This document shows positions 42,901-57,900 of a DNA stretch of 64,000 nt, in pieces. Under the pieces are notes generated by a model. That model saw nothing but the letters and a program-made list of their open reading frames with translations. It did no database searches and was not told the DNA's origin. The stretch comes from Tubiluchus corallicola (lineage: Eukaryota > Priapulida > Priapulimorpha > Priapulimorphida > Tubiluchidae), in assembly GCA_030141605.1 (NCBI GenBank), contig JAQGDQ010000225.1, positions 1 through 64,000 of the forward strand. The letters run 5' to 3'. Position 1 is the stretch's first letter, and the number at the start of each line of letters is the position of its first letter. The position numbers and the translations under genes are program-made.

Positions 42901-45900
42901 TGCAGAGTAGCAGCTATTTTTACATAAAATTAACACTTCAAGTAGCCAAAAAAATGACTTTTAAATTTAAAAAGAATGTAGAGACAAAGTTTCAAAGCAC
43001 TACAAAATGTAGAGACAAGTATGGCAACAAAATATATTTACGAAAGTCTCTTTTGCCCTTGAATATACGAACAACTCATACCTGCGATGTATTTTTTCTA
43101 ATTTTAACCAAACCTGTTGGTGTTCGCAAGCTTTTATCTACTTTTTTGCATTTTATCAACTGTTTGTTAGACTACAGAAATGGAATAAATTTGATTGTTC
43201 TCTTCCGTAGACGATCTTGCCTAAGTTATTACATCATGAGTGCCAATGGCATCTTTTAATTATGATTATAGCCAGGAAAATAGCATAAAATTGACTATTT
43301 CAGGAAACAAATTTTACGTTGATACATTTCATAAATGTTGGCCACATTTGAATTAATTTGGACCGGGAAAGTCTTATTGAGGTTTATTAAAACTGACCAG
43401 AAAACAAAACATTTTGCTTGAATCTGAATGCCTATGAGTGTGCTCACTTACCACATAATCCTGACAGTTGTCATGTATTCCCGTAGATGAGTTCAACTCT
43501 GCCACTGGGCTTCAACTATTGCTAACTGGCCATCACTACAATCTGCACAAACCTACTTAGAAGTACTCTTGCTGTAATTTTTACATGCATGTTAACCTTG
43601 AATCATTTATACCTGCTACCTCAGGCTGCAATGTGAATTTCATTGTCACCTCTGTTCAAGCCGACAATACATAGTTAAAGCTCCTGTCCCGAAAGACGAA
43701 GTAATGAACCGGTTCTGTGGGTGTGTGAAAAATAGGCACATTGATTGGACAGTCGGAAGAGCTTGACTGAGAATGATTAACATTTTATTTGACGTCAATT
43801 GTGTTATTGTATAATTTGCGTAAAATACATTTAAGAACCCGTGATCGTGTTTGAATTGGATAATTGACTAATTCAATTTCTATTTTAGGGCGCATTAAGG
43901 TTTTTACCTTTGATGAAGTGCCTCACACCAAATAAAGTGTATGAAGCACTACGTGATCCCGCTGTGCCTTTGAGTAAGTATTTTTTGGCTTTACATATAA
44001 AACGTAGTTCAGCAGAACAAATTAGTTTAATTTGGTATAATACTGATGTAGAATATATTATGCTAGTGTAGACCTATTAAGTGCAAACATTGAACCATAA
44101 CTATACATAATATATCGATAATTATAAATGGCGAAAAAAAGAGATTATAGATATTATCAATAATGATAATTATTTTATGGCAGAATTAAAAAAGAATTAT
44201 CATTATCAGCTTGTATAGTCATTCTTCACTGTAGGCCTAATAGCACTAGCCGATTACATTGCACCTCAGTTTTGTGCCACAAGGCCTTGTATTGTGCCAA
44301 ATTAAGCAGCCTCAACCTTTACATAGCTGTACATGCTACAGTTAGCCTAGAGGACACTTTTCCTGAGACTCTGGAATGCATAAGCATCTGGAAATGAGCA
44401 TACATGTACAGTGTTAGCCCAGGGTAGCAATGGCAAAGTTAACAAGCATAGTCATTAGTTGTTATTAGTAGAAGAAACAACTGTTATTAAAACCTTTGAA
44501 ATCTAAATTACTAAAAACATGCCAAACATTTTGACTGCAGAGGCTAGCAGTCATCTTCGATGCACAGTGAAAATAGCACAATAAAAATGAAGCAGGAAAA
44601 AAATGACACAAATGGAAAAGTAGGTAAAAATGGGACATGTTATTTTGTTGCATTCGATTTCTATAATAAAACTAAAATGCATTCAGTAGGAAGCAGACAT
44701 TTCCTCTGAAGCTGAATAATTTTAAATTTATTCGTATGATTTATTTTATTAAAAGAAACATGAAACGAATGTAACAACAAAACGTACAAAAATGTACCTG
44801 TATATGTATTATATAGACTAGCAGAAGATTCACAGAATATTTTGCTCATTAAATGGACTTATTGTCAATAATGCATGAATATTCCACATAGTGTTTATCT
44901 ACCTTTTAACCACTAATTTTAACGATGGTAATATACTGACAGGTATCTACGTATCTGCATACCAAGTCAGCTTTTAGGACTATATGCTCATTAATAAGCA
45001 AAGGGTATATAGACAGCGTTACACTGTTTTACAAGCGAGAATTTCTCTAAATGAAAACTCGAAGTAACTCGTGGTTATTTATTCAGGTGAGGATAATAAT
45101 GAAGAAGTACTAAACACTCCACAAAGTAGTGTTTTTGATGACAGCATTTATACAAGTGAGCCTGTACAGAGAGCATCATACTATTTGAAGTGCTTTGCAG
45201 CTAATGTGCACATTGATTCATATGTAAAAGAAATAGAAACGAATGCTACTGATTGCCTTCAGCTGCTGCTTGAACATTGTGGGATACATAATCCATCTTG
45301 GGCTGAAATTATGAACTTTGCTAACTTTCTGAATGTTCAGCTGCTTGCTTGCGAGCAAAGTAACTTTTGTTCTGTAGCTGCAAGTCAAGATCTTCCAGGG
45401 TTCCACACTTTTGTTGTTAAGTTCATGTTACAGATGTCAAGAGATTTTGCTATGCGTTCCCTGAAAATCTCTGAAGACGATAAGCCTGCGACACAAGTGA
45501 ACTTACTTGAGGACAGTTTGGAAAACCTACATCTGAAACGTCATTGGGAAAACAGTCCACACGCTTATTTATTTTTCAATCCTGACTGCCACAGTTTCAC
45601 GTTTCTTGGGTTTCGTGTAGACAAAAAAACGGGCAACCTGATTGATAGTCACACTCATGAAGTATTAGAGAAAGCGTGTGTACCTCCGATGTTGCAAAGG
45701 GCGCTGCATGTAAATAAAGTCAACTTGACTGAAGATTTTGACACTCTGTCAAGAGCAGATAAGTTAATAAAATTATGTCAAGTACTTGGCATAACAAACA
45801 TTGTAGATCCAGACCCATGTTATGAATTAACAACAGACAATGTGAAGAAAATAATGGCTATACATATGCGCTTTCGCTGCGACATACCTGTTGTCATTAT

Positions 45901-48900
45901 GGGAGAAACTGGCTGTGGAAAGACAAGATTAATTAAATTCATGTGTGATTTGCAACTGCCACAGGGACACTGTGACATTCAAAATATGATACTAGTTAAA
46001 GTTCATGGTGGAGTCACAATTGACAACATTCAAAGCAAAGTTAGGCAAGCATTGGATATTTCTAAAAAGAACTTATTAGAACATAACATCAACACCTTCT
46101 TGTTTTTTGATGAAGCCAACACTACGGATGCTATTGAAGCAATTAAGGAGGTAATGTGTGACAGGACGCTTGGCGGTAAGGTTATTGCGGAACATGCGGG
46201 ACTTAAAATTATCGCTTCTTGTAACCCATATCGCAAACATACTGATGGTATGATTGAAGCTTTGGAACAGGCAGGATTGGGTTACCATGTCCGAGCAAAT
46301 GAAACTCGTGAAAGACTTGGACATATACCACTCCGGCATCTAGTTTACAGAGTTCATCCTTTATCTCCTAGTCTTTTACCATTAGTCTGGGATTTTGGAC
46401 AGCTCAATGTAAATACCGAGGGGCTATACATTCGTCAAATGGTTAGTCAGTTTTCGCACAAGAATGGTTTGAACATGGACTGTGGTGGAACTGATGTGAT
46501 ATGTAACATTCTCAGCGTTTCTCAAGAATTTATGAGACAGCAAAAAGACGAATGCAGCTTTGTGAGCTTACGTGATGTACAGCGTACTCTTTCTGTGATG
46601 ATGTGGTTTTACAACAAGAGGGACATTTTGTTTCCTGCAATTGATGAAAAGGAGCAACACTTAAATGGAACAGTTGCTGAAAATTCTGAGAGATTGATAA
46701 AGCCTTTGACTAGAGCCTTCGTTCTTGCACTTGGTGTGTGCTATCGTGCATCGCTTCTTCAGAAACGGGAAGACTATACAAAGACCATTGCCAAGCACTT
46801 CCAGCCGCCACTAATCTTGCCTCTTGGTAAAGATAGTATTAAAACTCAAATAAGTCTTTGCCAGGATGTATTCATGGACAATGTACCTATTGACAATAAC
46901 ATTGCCAGAAACAAGGCCCTGAAAGAGAATGTGTTTATGATGGTTGTCTGCATAGAACTGCGCATTCCATTGTTTCTTGTTGGTAAGCCAGGAAGCTCAA
47001 AATCTCTTGCTAAAACCATTGTATCAGAAGCATTGCAGGGAGATGCTGCACATCACCCACTTTTCAAACATTTTAAGCAAGTGCACATGGTAAGCTTCCA
47101 GTGCAGTCCATTGGCAACCCCGGACAGCATATTGAGCACTTTTAGGCAGTGCATAAGCTTCCAGAAAGATAAGGATCTGGAAAAATTTGTAGCATGTGTA
47201 ATTCTAGATGAAGTAGGCTTGGCAGAAGACTCGCCTAAGATGCCGTTGAAGACACTGCATCCATTACTAGAGGATGGCTGCATTGATGATGAGCAGTATG
47301 CTCCAGAAAAAAAAGTTGCCTTCATAGGCATTTCGAATTGGGCACTTGACCCGGCTAAAACCAATAGAGGTATTTTGGTTAGAAGACAGATACCTGATGT
47401 CCGTGAACTTGTTGAAACGGCCAAAGGAATATGCCAAACAAGTGAGCATATACATCTTATCCTGAATGCAGTAATGCCTCCATTAGCTGAGGCATATTAT
47501 GAAATTTCCATGGACAAGTTTTTAACACGCAAAGAGTTTTTTGGTTTACGAGATTTCTACAGTCTCATTAAAATGGTCAGTAACATTGTGTCAAACAAAA
47601 ACAGTGACCCGGCTTGGAGTGAACTTTTCCGTGCAATAGTTAGGAACTTTGGTGGAATTGAAGACATCAGCTGCGATGGCAGAATTCTGCAAGTGTTTAA
47701 AAAGCATTGCGTTCACCGTAGTAGTGAACTAAACACTGTTGATCTTAATGCCAATGTTCTGGACGTTATTGCAGAATGTTACAAAGAAAGTGCGAGCCGG
47801 TACTTGCTGCTATTAACAGAAAATTTTGCTGCTCTAGACATTGTGCAAATACAAATTCCAGAGCTTCAGCAAGCAGTTGTTATATTTGGAAGTAGTTTTC
47901 CTAATGACCAGGAATACACCCAAGTATGCAGAAATATAAACAAAATAAAAGTCTGCATGGAAACTGGAAAGACAGTAGTACTTTTAAATTTAGATAATTT
48001 ATACGAAAGTTTGTATGATGCTTTAAATCAGTACTACGTTTACTTTGGCGGAGATCGCTTTGTAGATTTGGGTCTGGGAACACACAGAGTTAAATGCAGA
48101 GTTCATAAAGAATTCCGTCTGCTTGTTATTGCCGAAAAGAATTTGGTGTATCAAAAGTTTCCAATTCCTTTGATAAATCGCCTAGAGAAACACCTGCTTA
48201 CAATGACATCTGTGCTCAGTAGCAAAGAAAAACACTTTGTGGAAACTGTCGACAACTGGATGAAAGCATTCTCAGATCGTGGGTAAGAAGATACATGATT
48301 TACCCTCAATTGCTAATGTAATCAAGTATTTTTGTAACAGTGTATTTTCTTTGTTTTCTAATATAAGGAAAACATTATTAGGCAGCTATTACAAACAGTT
48401 CTTTTTCACTCTGCGAAATGTACTTAATGCTTAACCGATGCATTAAAATGCTAAACAGATGTACTTAAGAAAGACATGTTTCCTATTTTAGAGCAAAGAA
48501 CTATGATGAACCAAAAGCCGAAGATGTGTTTATTGGCATTACATCTGATACTGTTGCTGCAATTGTGCTACAAGAAAGCAGGAGAAACCAGAGCTCTCTG
48601 GATGAAGATGTATGTGTTTGCACTATGAAAGTACTAATGAGCAGTTTTGAAAAGTGATTTCCATGCAACAAGAGATATAATTCTCTCTGCTTAACAAAAT
48701 CTCGTCTCTGCTTTAGTGGTTTAATTAACTAATAATTCATTAATAAATCGCAGCAGTTCTTTCTTCACTCTAATATTAAGAAATTTTTGTTGTAGATTGT
48801 CAATCGATGTCAATCTCGTTTGCTGCAAATGGTGACACCAGATGCCATGATGAGGCTTACAACTTCACAACTGGCAGAAGAGGGCGATAAACTGATACAG

Positions 48901-51900
48901 GAATACTTTTCTCAACAACATCATGACAGCTTATATCAAGTTCTTGATCATGAGCTACAAAATGCCACTGACAAATATGAACTTCGATTGCAGGTCTCTG
49001 TTTCATTTTCTTTTTCAGAGTAAATGACAAAACTCTCCTTGTATTTGTGGCTGTGCTAATGTCTTCTTACTTTTTATAGGTCACAACCTTTGCAAAACTT
49101 TTATCACATGGAGACCAAAAGGAATTGGCTCGTCTATTGAAACTTCATCCTGGAAATCTTTCACTATTGACTTTACAAACGTTTGGCACTGAGCAACAGT
49201 TTTGCAACAAGCTTAAGTATGTTGAGTATTTTAGAACTGATAAATGAATGAACATGTTTTCATTTTGACAAATGTTTTTTTACAGTGTTTTTATATGTGT
49301 TTGGTTAAAATTCCAGTGAATTTAAAATCACTGCATGGTTTACAATATTTTGGTACACAAATGTGAAAGCTAAAGCTTGGAATTAGTGGACAATTAGTTT
49401 CCTCTACCATTCATTCTAACAAATGATAATTAGCTGCTGTCGTTTATTGTTTGTTATAAATAGAGCTTCAGTCAAGATTGCTGTCCTGTTATGTCTGGCT
49501 TATCATTCTGGTCAGCGTGCAGCGAAAATAATTTAATTTTGCAGGGACATCTTTCGTAAGAATGGCGAAAAGCTGTTGATTGTTCAAAGTGACTGCACAG
49601 CCACTGTGTCAAGTTTGTTGGCTTGTGCAAAACATTGCATTCTGGAGCAGTACAGGTCTTACAGGGAAGAAGAAGACATCACTCACATATGCCATATGGT
49701 GTTTGTTGTGCAAGTTTCTCATTTAGGATGCAGCACATCTAAATTTGTTAGCTTTCAGGTAAAGTGACTTGGTGTTAGTTTTGGTCGGTTAAGAAGGTAT
49801 CTGATTCGAATAACTTAACACAAGATTTTATGTCAGTCAACCAAATTAAATGCATAATTGCGCGTCTAAATAGCAAGCAGCAAGACATTGTGATGTGACT
49901 TCACTCTGTAAATAGTAATGTTACTTGTGTTCATACACAGACAAGGGTTGTTTGTGTATGTATGTATATATATATCACATTTTATACATACTGGTAACTA
50001 GACATACCGGCACACAACAAAACCACCCAGGCATGCACACACACGCATATGCATGCAGCCATATGCCACGCAGGTACCACTGTGTGTTATTAACGCTTTT
50101 GGAGCAATTCACATCTCTCTAAATTGTTAATTTTGTTTTTGCTGAGATGGGCATGCATGCAAAAATGCTGCCTAATAGGTCATAATGCATCGAAAAAACT
50201 GTCTTTTCAGTTATTTGATTTGTCAACTTATTTTCAGTTAATTGCTATATGCTACTTTGCTGACATTAACTACAAAGCAGTCAATAAATGTTAAGAATTA
50301 GGTATGCAAATTTTGTGAAAAGTGCATCATTATTTTTCTTTATGTAAACTATTTTATTTTTCATAGGATGGCAACTGGAAATGTGTTCATGTTGATGTTT
50401 TGAGACACCAGTACATTCCTTTGCCTCCCGTTCCACAGTTAGGAAGAATATTGGTGTCTAACTTGGTTAGTGGTGATGCAGGGAATGAAGATTTTGGTTA
50501 CAGTTTGGTTCAGTGTTCAGTACATCGAGCTGCTTCTTTGCTTCGAGACACAAACAGCAAGACTGATCGTTCAACAAAACGTCTTGACTGCCTTTTAAAA
50601 CTTATGCCAGTTAATGAGCCTCCCACTATATTCTTGAAGATTTTGCATAAGCATGTAGTGGCATTGCTTCGTATTAAAGAAGAGCATTTAACTGGTCTTG
50701 ATCTAGCTCGACAATGGTTGACCAGAGAAGCTGCCAAATTCGAAAATATAATTGACTGTGGCACATTTACCTCTGCTATTTTGCATTATTTACAAAGGAA
50801 ATTGGTGCCTTTGTTAGCCTTTATTCTAGCAAAGGTTGACATTGCCAGCAACTTGAATTTTTTGGTCGATTCTCCGCATGATCATTGGACAGTTGAAATG
50901 ACACTGAAGATGTTTGCCAACGAGTCTGTCTTTAAATGGAATGTAAGCAAAACACTGCAAATTTTTTGTATTTCAAACCGTCTCACATCTTTTTTATCAC
51001 GTAAATTTCATTTTCTAAAAATGGACTTTTTCTGTTGAATTCCAAATGTACTCTGGTTATTAGCAAATTTCTTTGTTGACACCTTTTACTATTATTTTTA
51101 GCCAGAAGAATTACATGAATTGGAAGAATCCGGTTCTTACATGGTTACTCCATTGACAGATAACTGTCCATGTTATGAATGCCATTTGCCATTTTCTTGG
51201 TTATTGTACGAACAGTTAAAAGCCATCTGTTCTAAGAAAGAGCATACTTGTAAGTATATTACAGCAATAGTTATTGTCAATAATTTTGTCAGGCTGGTGA
51301 CTGGTTTCAAAGTACATTACCCATTTTCTTTGAGTGAACACAAACTGCATGGCAACATATTGGATCGCTAGAATTTCATTTCATTTGTGACAAAGACAAA
51401 AATGTCGGTAATAATAAAATTTTCAGATGCTGATGATGATACTTTGCTTGAAACAATGGTTAATCTAGCAGCAACAACTCCTGTTGTTCAGCTTATCTTA
51501 GGTGCATGCACTCATAGTTCTGGAGAGTTTATCAATGGGTATCTGCAAGACTTTGCTCGCATCGTTCATGATTCTTCTGATGAAAATGAGTTAAAGGCAA
51601 GTTGCACTTTCTCATATTCTTTTGACATTAAACTATTTTTAAACTTTTTGTTTTGCACCTTATGTATCATGTTGATTTTTATAAGTGTAACAGAGAGTAG
51701 CCATTAGTGTTTTATAAACTCCTAAAATCACATTTTGTTTAAACTTGAATTTATAATGGCTTGAGTTTTAGTAAAATGAATTTAAGACCACAATTAGTTT
51801 ACACCTTATGTATCATGTTGATTTTTATAAGTATAAAACGTGGTAGCCATTAGTGTTTTATAAACTCATAAATATCACGTTTTGTTTAAAAGTGAATGTA

Positions 51901-54900
51901 TTATGGCTTGAGTTTCAGTAAAATGAATTTAAGACCACAATTATTATACTTATTTCAGTTTTTTCTTACAGTTGGTGATTCGATGTCTTGAAGCCTCGCT
52001 AGATACTTCAAATTCTTTAATAGAAAATCTACTGCTAATTCACATTAATCACAGTGATAAGTTTGCTTGTTTCAATGTGCTGCGACAGTTATCAAACACC
52101 TGGCCTAACTGCGTCACTACTGTAGAGGAAGCAATAAAGAATGATGATGAATTAGCAGACGTGACAATCAATGTTATAGCATGCCGCGAGGCTCTGAAAT
52201 ATCTGGCGCCAGAGAAATCTGATTTCACCAGCGAAGAATCTCGATCAGCTTGGCTAGACAAGGTGCAACACTTCGGCCATGTGATGGAATATGCCTTGCT
52301 GTTTCTTTCAAATGCCAGACGTCTTTCAGATGATCAATCAGCAATTGTTGAAAGTTGCAAAAGCATGTGGCATCGTCTCATTGCAATGAAGCTTTTTCTT
52401 GAGCATGTTGCCGACACGGCCGCCAGAATGACAGGTGCTGACTTATTTACAGCCATGTGGTACTCACTGGGGGAAAAACCAGACTTTAGGACATTGAAAA
52501 CAATGGATAAGTTAAAGAGATTCATGGAAGCTTTCACAAAAAAGGTAGCCCAGCAGCTATTTGGTGCAAACCAGACGTGTCCCGCTTGTGGGCTAATAAG
52601 CGAGGAACCTGTAAAGCTCCCTTGCAAGCATCACTGTTGTCGTAATTGTGCAGACGATTTGATCAAAGACGAAAATGGCACCTGTCCTGAGTGTCAGCAC
52701 TTGATTCCATCAGACTATGAAGCTGAAGTTCTTTGTGAAGAAAGTGTGAATGAGTTCAAGGTTTACCGTAATGGTAGCAATGCTTTCTTTATGGATATAG
52801 TGTCAAGACTTTGCTTTTCAGACAGTACACCACCTGAAATGGAAGTTATACAGCTGCTGTTAGACTTGCTGATTACAAGCAAAGCAGGTTCTAATACAAC
52901 TCAGCAGTTGTCAATCCTTACCAATGATACTAGCTGCATAGATCCCACACCGGTTATAAGATCATTTCTTTTACAGCAACTTTTACAATTTCGTCTTGAT
53001 TTTGTGACTGGTTATTTAAAAAAATATTTTGAGCAAGCTGACACCTTTACAACAAGTTGTGAAGACAAGGAGCAGTTGGCATTACTTGTGGTGCAATGTA
53101 TGGAAGATGCTCTTTACAGAGAGGTTGACCAATCTGGTAAAAAATACCAGTTACCTGTTGATGTTTTACAAGCAGTAGAACACTTTATGCAAACCGACGG
53201 TGTTATCGAAAGCTTGTACAGTATAGCTGCTACTCGAATTGTCTTAGAATTTGCATGTGATGCAGTATACAACATCTGCCATAAAAAGCAAAATGTGTCT
53301 GTCAAAGCATTGAATGTTGCAGCAGCTTTGTTTAGTGACTCTATAAGAAGAAAGTGGCCTAAAGAATATTTGAGAAAATTTCTTGTGAGGCGCTATGGCT
53401 TAGAAATGTTGAAATTAACTTGTCAAAATCCAAAGTTGCAGTGGATATTCAATAAAGATGAAATACGAAAAGAAAAAACAGATCATTTCGTAATTTTGCA
53501 ACAAGAGTACAGCCTCCTTAGGGAACATGTAAACACTGCCATTTTGCAAGAAAATTCACAGCAGCAGCTAGTTGCATTTATTGACAGCAATGCAACTCTT
53601 GCCAGCTATTTACTTCCTCTAGCTCTGTACAGTTTGAATAGAATGTCGTCACTGACAGAAAAAGGACGCGAACTCTTGGAAGAACTCGTAAAAGAATGCA
53701 GTATTCCACATAAGGAACTTGCTGTCAAAATTTTGCATAATAATTTTGCTACATTTTGTAATGCATTGCAACCACAGCAACAAGGAACTTCACAAGATGA
53801 TAGTTTAAGAGCTTTGGCTGTTCATGCTGTCATTGTTTTCCAACATTGTCAACCAAATATGATTTTGCAACCTTTGCTTGATCTGTACCAAAAGCCAAGT
53901 GCAACTCTGTATATCCCAACAATGCCGCAAGATGACTTTCTGGAAATCAAAAGTGCCATGAGATCACAAACTGAAAATAATGTATTTTATCAGTGCAGAA
54001 ATGGCCATCCATATGTAATAGGTAACTGTGGAAGACCCACCATGACTAATAAGTGTAAGGAATGCGGAGAAATCATTGGTGGCAGACTCCACAAAGCAGA
54101 ACCTGGTAATGTCCTTATAACCCGAGAAGAAGACGAAACAATGACTGGGCACATTTTGGGGCAGCCATCAATGCGAAGCTTTGTTGCGCTTCCCGAGCGT
54201 TTACAATCCTCTACCTGCAACGCAATATTGAGAACAATTACACACATTACTTTACTGATAGCTGCCCGTGAACGGAACAGAGATGTTCAGCAGTTGATCA
54301 GTCCTGAAATCGATCAGCAAGATGTAGGAAAATTCTTTTGGGATCACATATGTGTGGATATTGAAATACTTAGACAAGCTTTGCAAATCAGTTCTGATGA
54401 CGTTTTTATATTATTGCATCTGATCTTCCATAGTCTGCTCAATAGCACTGATGCAATGCCAGCAAACTACAAGAATTATTCATTGACATCAAAGCAAGGT
54501 CGCCAAGATTGGGAAGTGGAATTTACCAGACTTTACATTGATCCATTGTTACAGAACCTTGAGGAGAGGCTTAGACAAGCGAATCATAAAATCGTGAATG
54601 ATGATCAATTGAGTTCAAGTAAATTATTGCATGCAATCTACGAAATTGATGAAGCCGCACACGAGGAATCAAACCTGTCTTATCATGAAATTCCTGCAAT
54701 GTGGCGTTATCGGCAACGTGTTAATGTTGATCATATGGTGCTTGCATTTGAGCGAGATGCCAAGACACGTGAACATAATCCAGTTTTACATCTGCTCATC
54801 CAGAAGTTTGAAGTTTTCCAACACTTGCATCATCTGCCGAGTATATTGGAAATCCAGAAGTTACTAATATCAAGATGCAACAGGTTTGTATGAAAAAAAT

Positions 54901-57900
54901 TACGTTAATTTGAAAACTGACAAAATAAGTAGATTTATTTAATTAATAAGTCTTGTCAATGTCAAAAATGGTTTGTGAGGTTTGTGAAACCGAACTTAAT
55001 AATAAATTGTACACTCTTGCAGACAGATGAGTTATGCCGAAGCGCATTCGAGAAGTATTCGTAGCTTCCTCACTTCTCTGCCAGAACAGCAGAGGAATAA
55101 GATGGAAAAACTTGTAAAAGAATTTGCAAACTGTTGGCAAAGTGTTCATTCTTTCTTGCCCGGTAAGTAATCTGTGTGTGTTGATTGAATGCAAATCACT
55201 GATATTTGAAAAACTGTCCAACTTACTGCCTGTGAATAGGCATACTGCAAACTGGGACTAACCATTTTAGTGGGTATATTGAAGGCTTCGAATACATCAC
55301 AGAACAGCATGTAAACCAAAAATAGTCATGTGTTTATGAATGCTTGATATTTATATGTTAATATACTGACATTTTGATCTTTGTTTGCAGCTACACTTTT
55401 TGGAGACATAAACATACAGGACATTGCGATAAATGACGAATGCAAACTGGCTGTACTGCTGCCTACATCGAAGGGCTTAGGAGTTTGTTCTCAGATGATG
55501 ATAAAGTGGCTAGTTGATTGGCAGAATGAATTCATAGAAACATTTTACAGGATTTCCAATCTCAGGTGGGTCGTGATAAAGATTTCTATTGTGAAAAACG
55601 AAAATGAGTAGCAAACCCTTTAAAACCTAAGTGAATATGTTTAGAAGAACACCTAGGTAAACAAATTTCCTGACCAAAACAGTACTTGCTGGCTGTTTGT
55701 TACTTCACTTGCCAAATGGCAGCACATAATAGTTTTTGAGGAATGAATATGTGAACACTAAATTGTTCACAGGTTTGGTGTTCCTATATCTTAGCAGTCA
55801 GCCCATGATTATATTCTATAGTCCATTATAAATCTTTACTTGTAGACACGCTGTGATTTTTACCTCATCAAAGATTGACAACCACAGTAACTAAATTTCT
55901 TATTGTTACCCATCACTTAACTCAGGATCGATAAAATGGGACTATCGCCAATGCTTAATCCCGAATTGGTCAATTGTTTATAAATTTCACACGAAATCAA
56001 CTGGCAATTGCAAATTTATTGCTTAGTGTTCACGATGGCATCACTTGAAATTTAAAATATTAACATCAATTGTGAGTAAAAATGGCTGGTTTTCTCAATT
56101 TGAGAATCTAAATTATTTTGTTTTTGCATATTAAAATGTCGCTGCTTCAGAACAAGAAACCTCATATGCGGCAGTTTTTCAAAAATGAGTTATGGTCACA
56201 ATTTACATTTATCATGGGTATCCTGAGTATCTGTATTGAAATGCATAAATCTTATTGCACAATCATTGTATCTACTATAAAAATTGGCAAGTTGCCAAAA
56301 ATTTTGAAAACAAAATTAAAGCTTAAACATGTATATTAAAACTACAAAGTTAAGAAAGTTAGGAGGAGTAGCCTGACGTACAATAGACTGCCAATTGTGT
56401 ATTACTTTTTAGGTCAGAATAAGCTTCAATCCGAATAGGAGGTTCTTGCACTCATGCAATGTGTTCATTATTCTTTTAGATTCTGACCAGTGGTGACAAA
56501 CAGATTCTGCTTTATCTCTTTGATAATCTATTCTTTTTCCACTTGCAACAAAATATTACATTAAACATCGATAAGCTGAGAAATGTGAAAAAAATTATTC
56601 AAGAGTATCATCAAAGAAGCAGAATACTTCTGAGAATGGGCTTTTACAATCCAGGGGTTTTTTAACATCCAAAGTACTAACCGTGATCAAAAGCAAGATG
56701 GCCTAATACAATATGAAGATGGTCCTGAGTTAGGCTTATTGAAGAAGTATAGCACATGTAAATAAGGATACTTACATGGGAATCGGAAATTTCACAGAAT
56801 TGTTTTTATTTTTAGTATCGATTCAGCTGCAATAGTGAATCTGAAAGACATCAGTTTGGAGCACTTACTTACCTTTGAAAAAGATGTTCATATCCTGCCG
56901 ATAGTTTTAGCGAACTGTAATTATTCTTTAAAAATCGGTAAAGGCACAGAGATAATGTACAACTATGCTGCCATCGAAAAAATGCTTGTGGACAGATTTG
57001 TCAAAGGTATTTCCTACTAATTTATGGCAACTATTTCTGTGGTACTAAACGTGACATGATAGCTCTTGCACTACAGTTTTCTCTTAGAAGAGCAGTATAT
57101 TTGCTGCTTCTCGGTTTCCTGGTTTCACCTGATTTTTTTATATGTGTGCTTGCAAACCAAAACTGTCCACAGGAAGAACAGTTAAAACTACGTTTTAATG
57201 ATGCTTCGAAGTAGCATGCATCCAACTTAGGTCAAATATGCATTTTTGTTTCTCACAAAAACAAATGCTAAATATAGCAGAATTTTACATTCTAGCATTA
57301 AATCACCAGGAAATTGTCTTAAAAATGCCAAAAATTTCATTTTTCTGCCGAAGAATTAGTATTACAATTGTGAAAAACTCATATTTTCAAACTCAGATAG
57401 CAGCTTATTAAAGCAGCCATTGCGTTGTTCTTTTTTTGACACACGGCTCTTCGTCTGGTAGAACCTTCTATTTGATTTCAACTTAGCTATAGTGTGTTCT
57501 TACAAAGTCCATGGCAAATTACCCTTTCGTAGTTTTTCATAGTTATCAGTTGCTACGTATTTTTGAAGAAACGCGACAAAAAAATGGCAAACTTTACCAG
57601 TGATGTTCTCAAGATTGTGTTTTTCAGTACGCTGCTCACCTCAACTTCAACATGGATTATCTCAGCCTAGAAATAACATAGATATCAAAATGATCCTCAT
57701 CTTGAATCATCATCAAAATGATCCTCACGAAGTAGATTTTCAGGATACGTGAATACTAAGAAAACTAACTTCTGTCTTATGAATGTTTTTGCTGTGCAAG
57801 CACACATTTATAATGTGAAGATTATTGGTTAGTGACGAATGGATTGAAATTTTGAAACCAAACTGAAACAAAAAAAGAAATGTGAAAAAGTCGTGATTAA

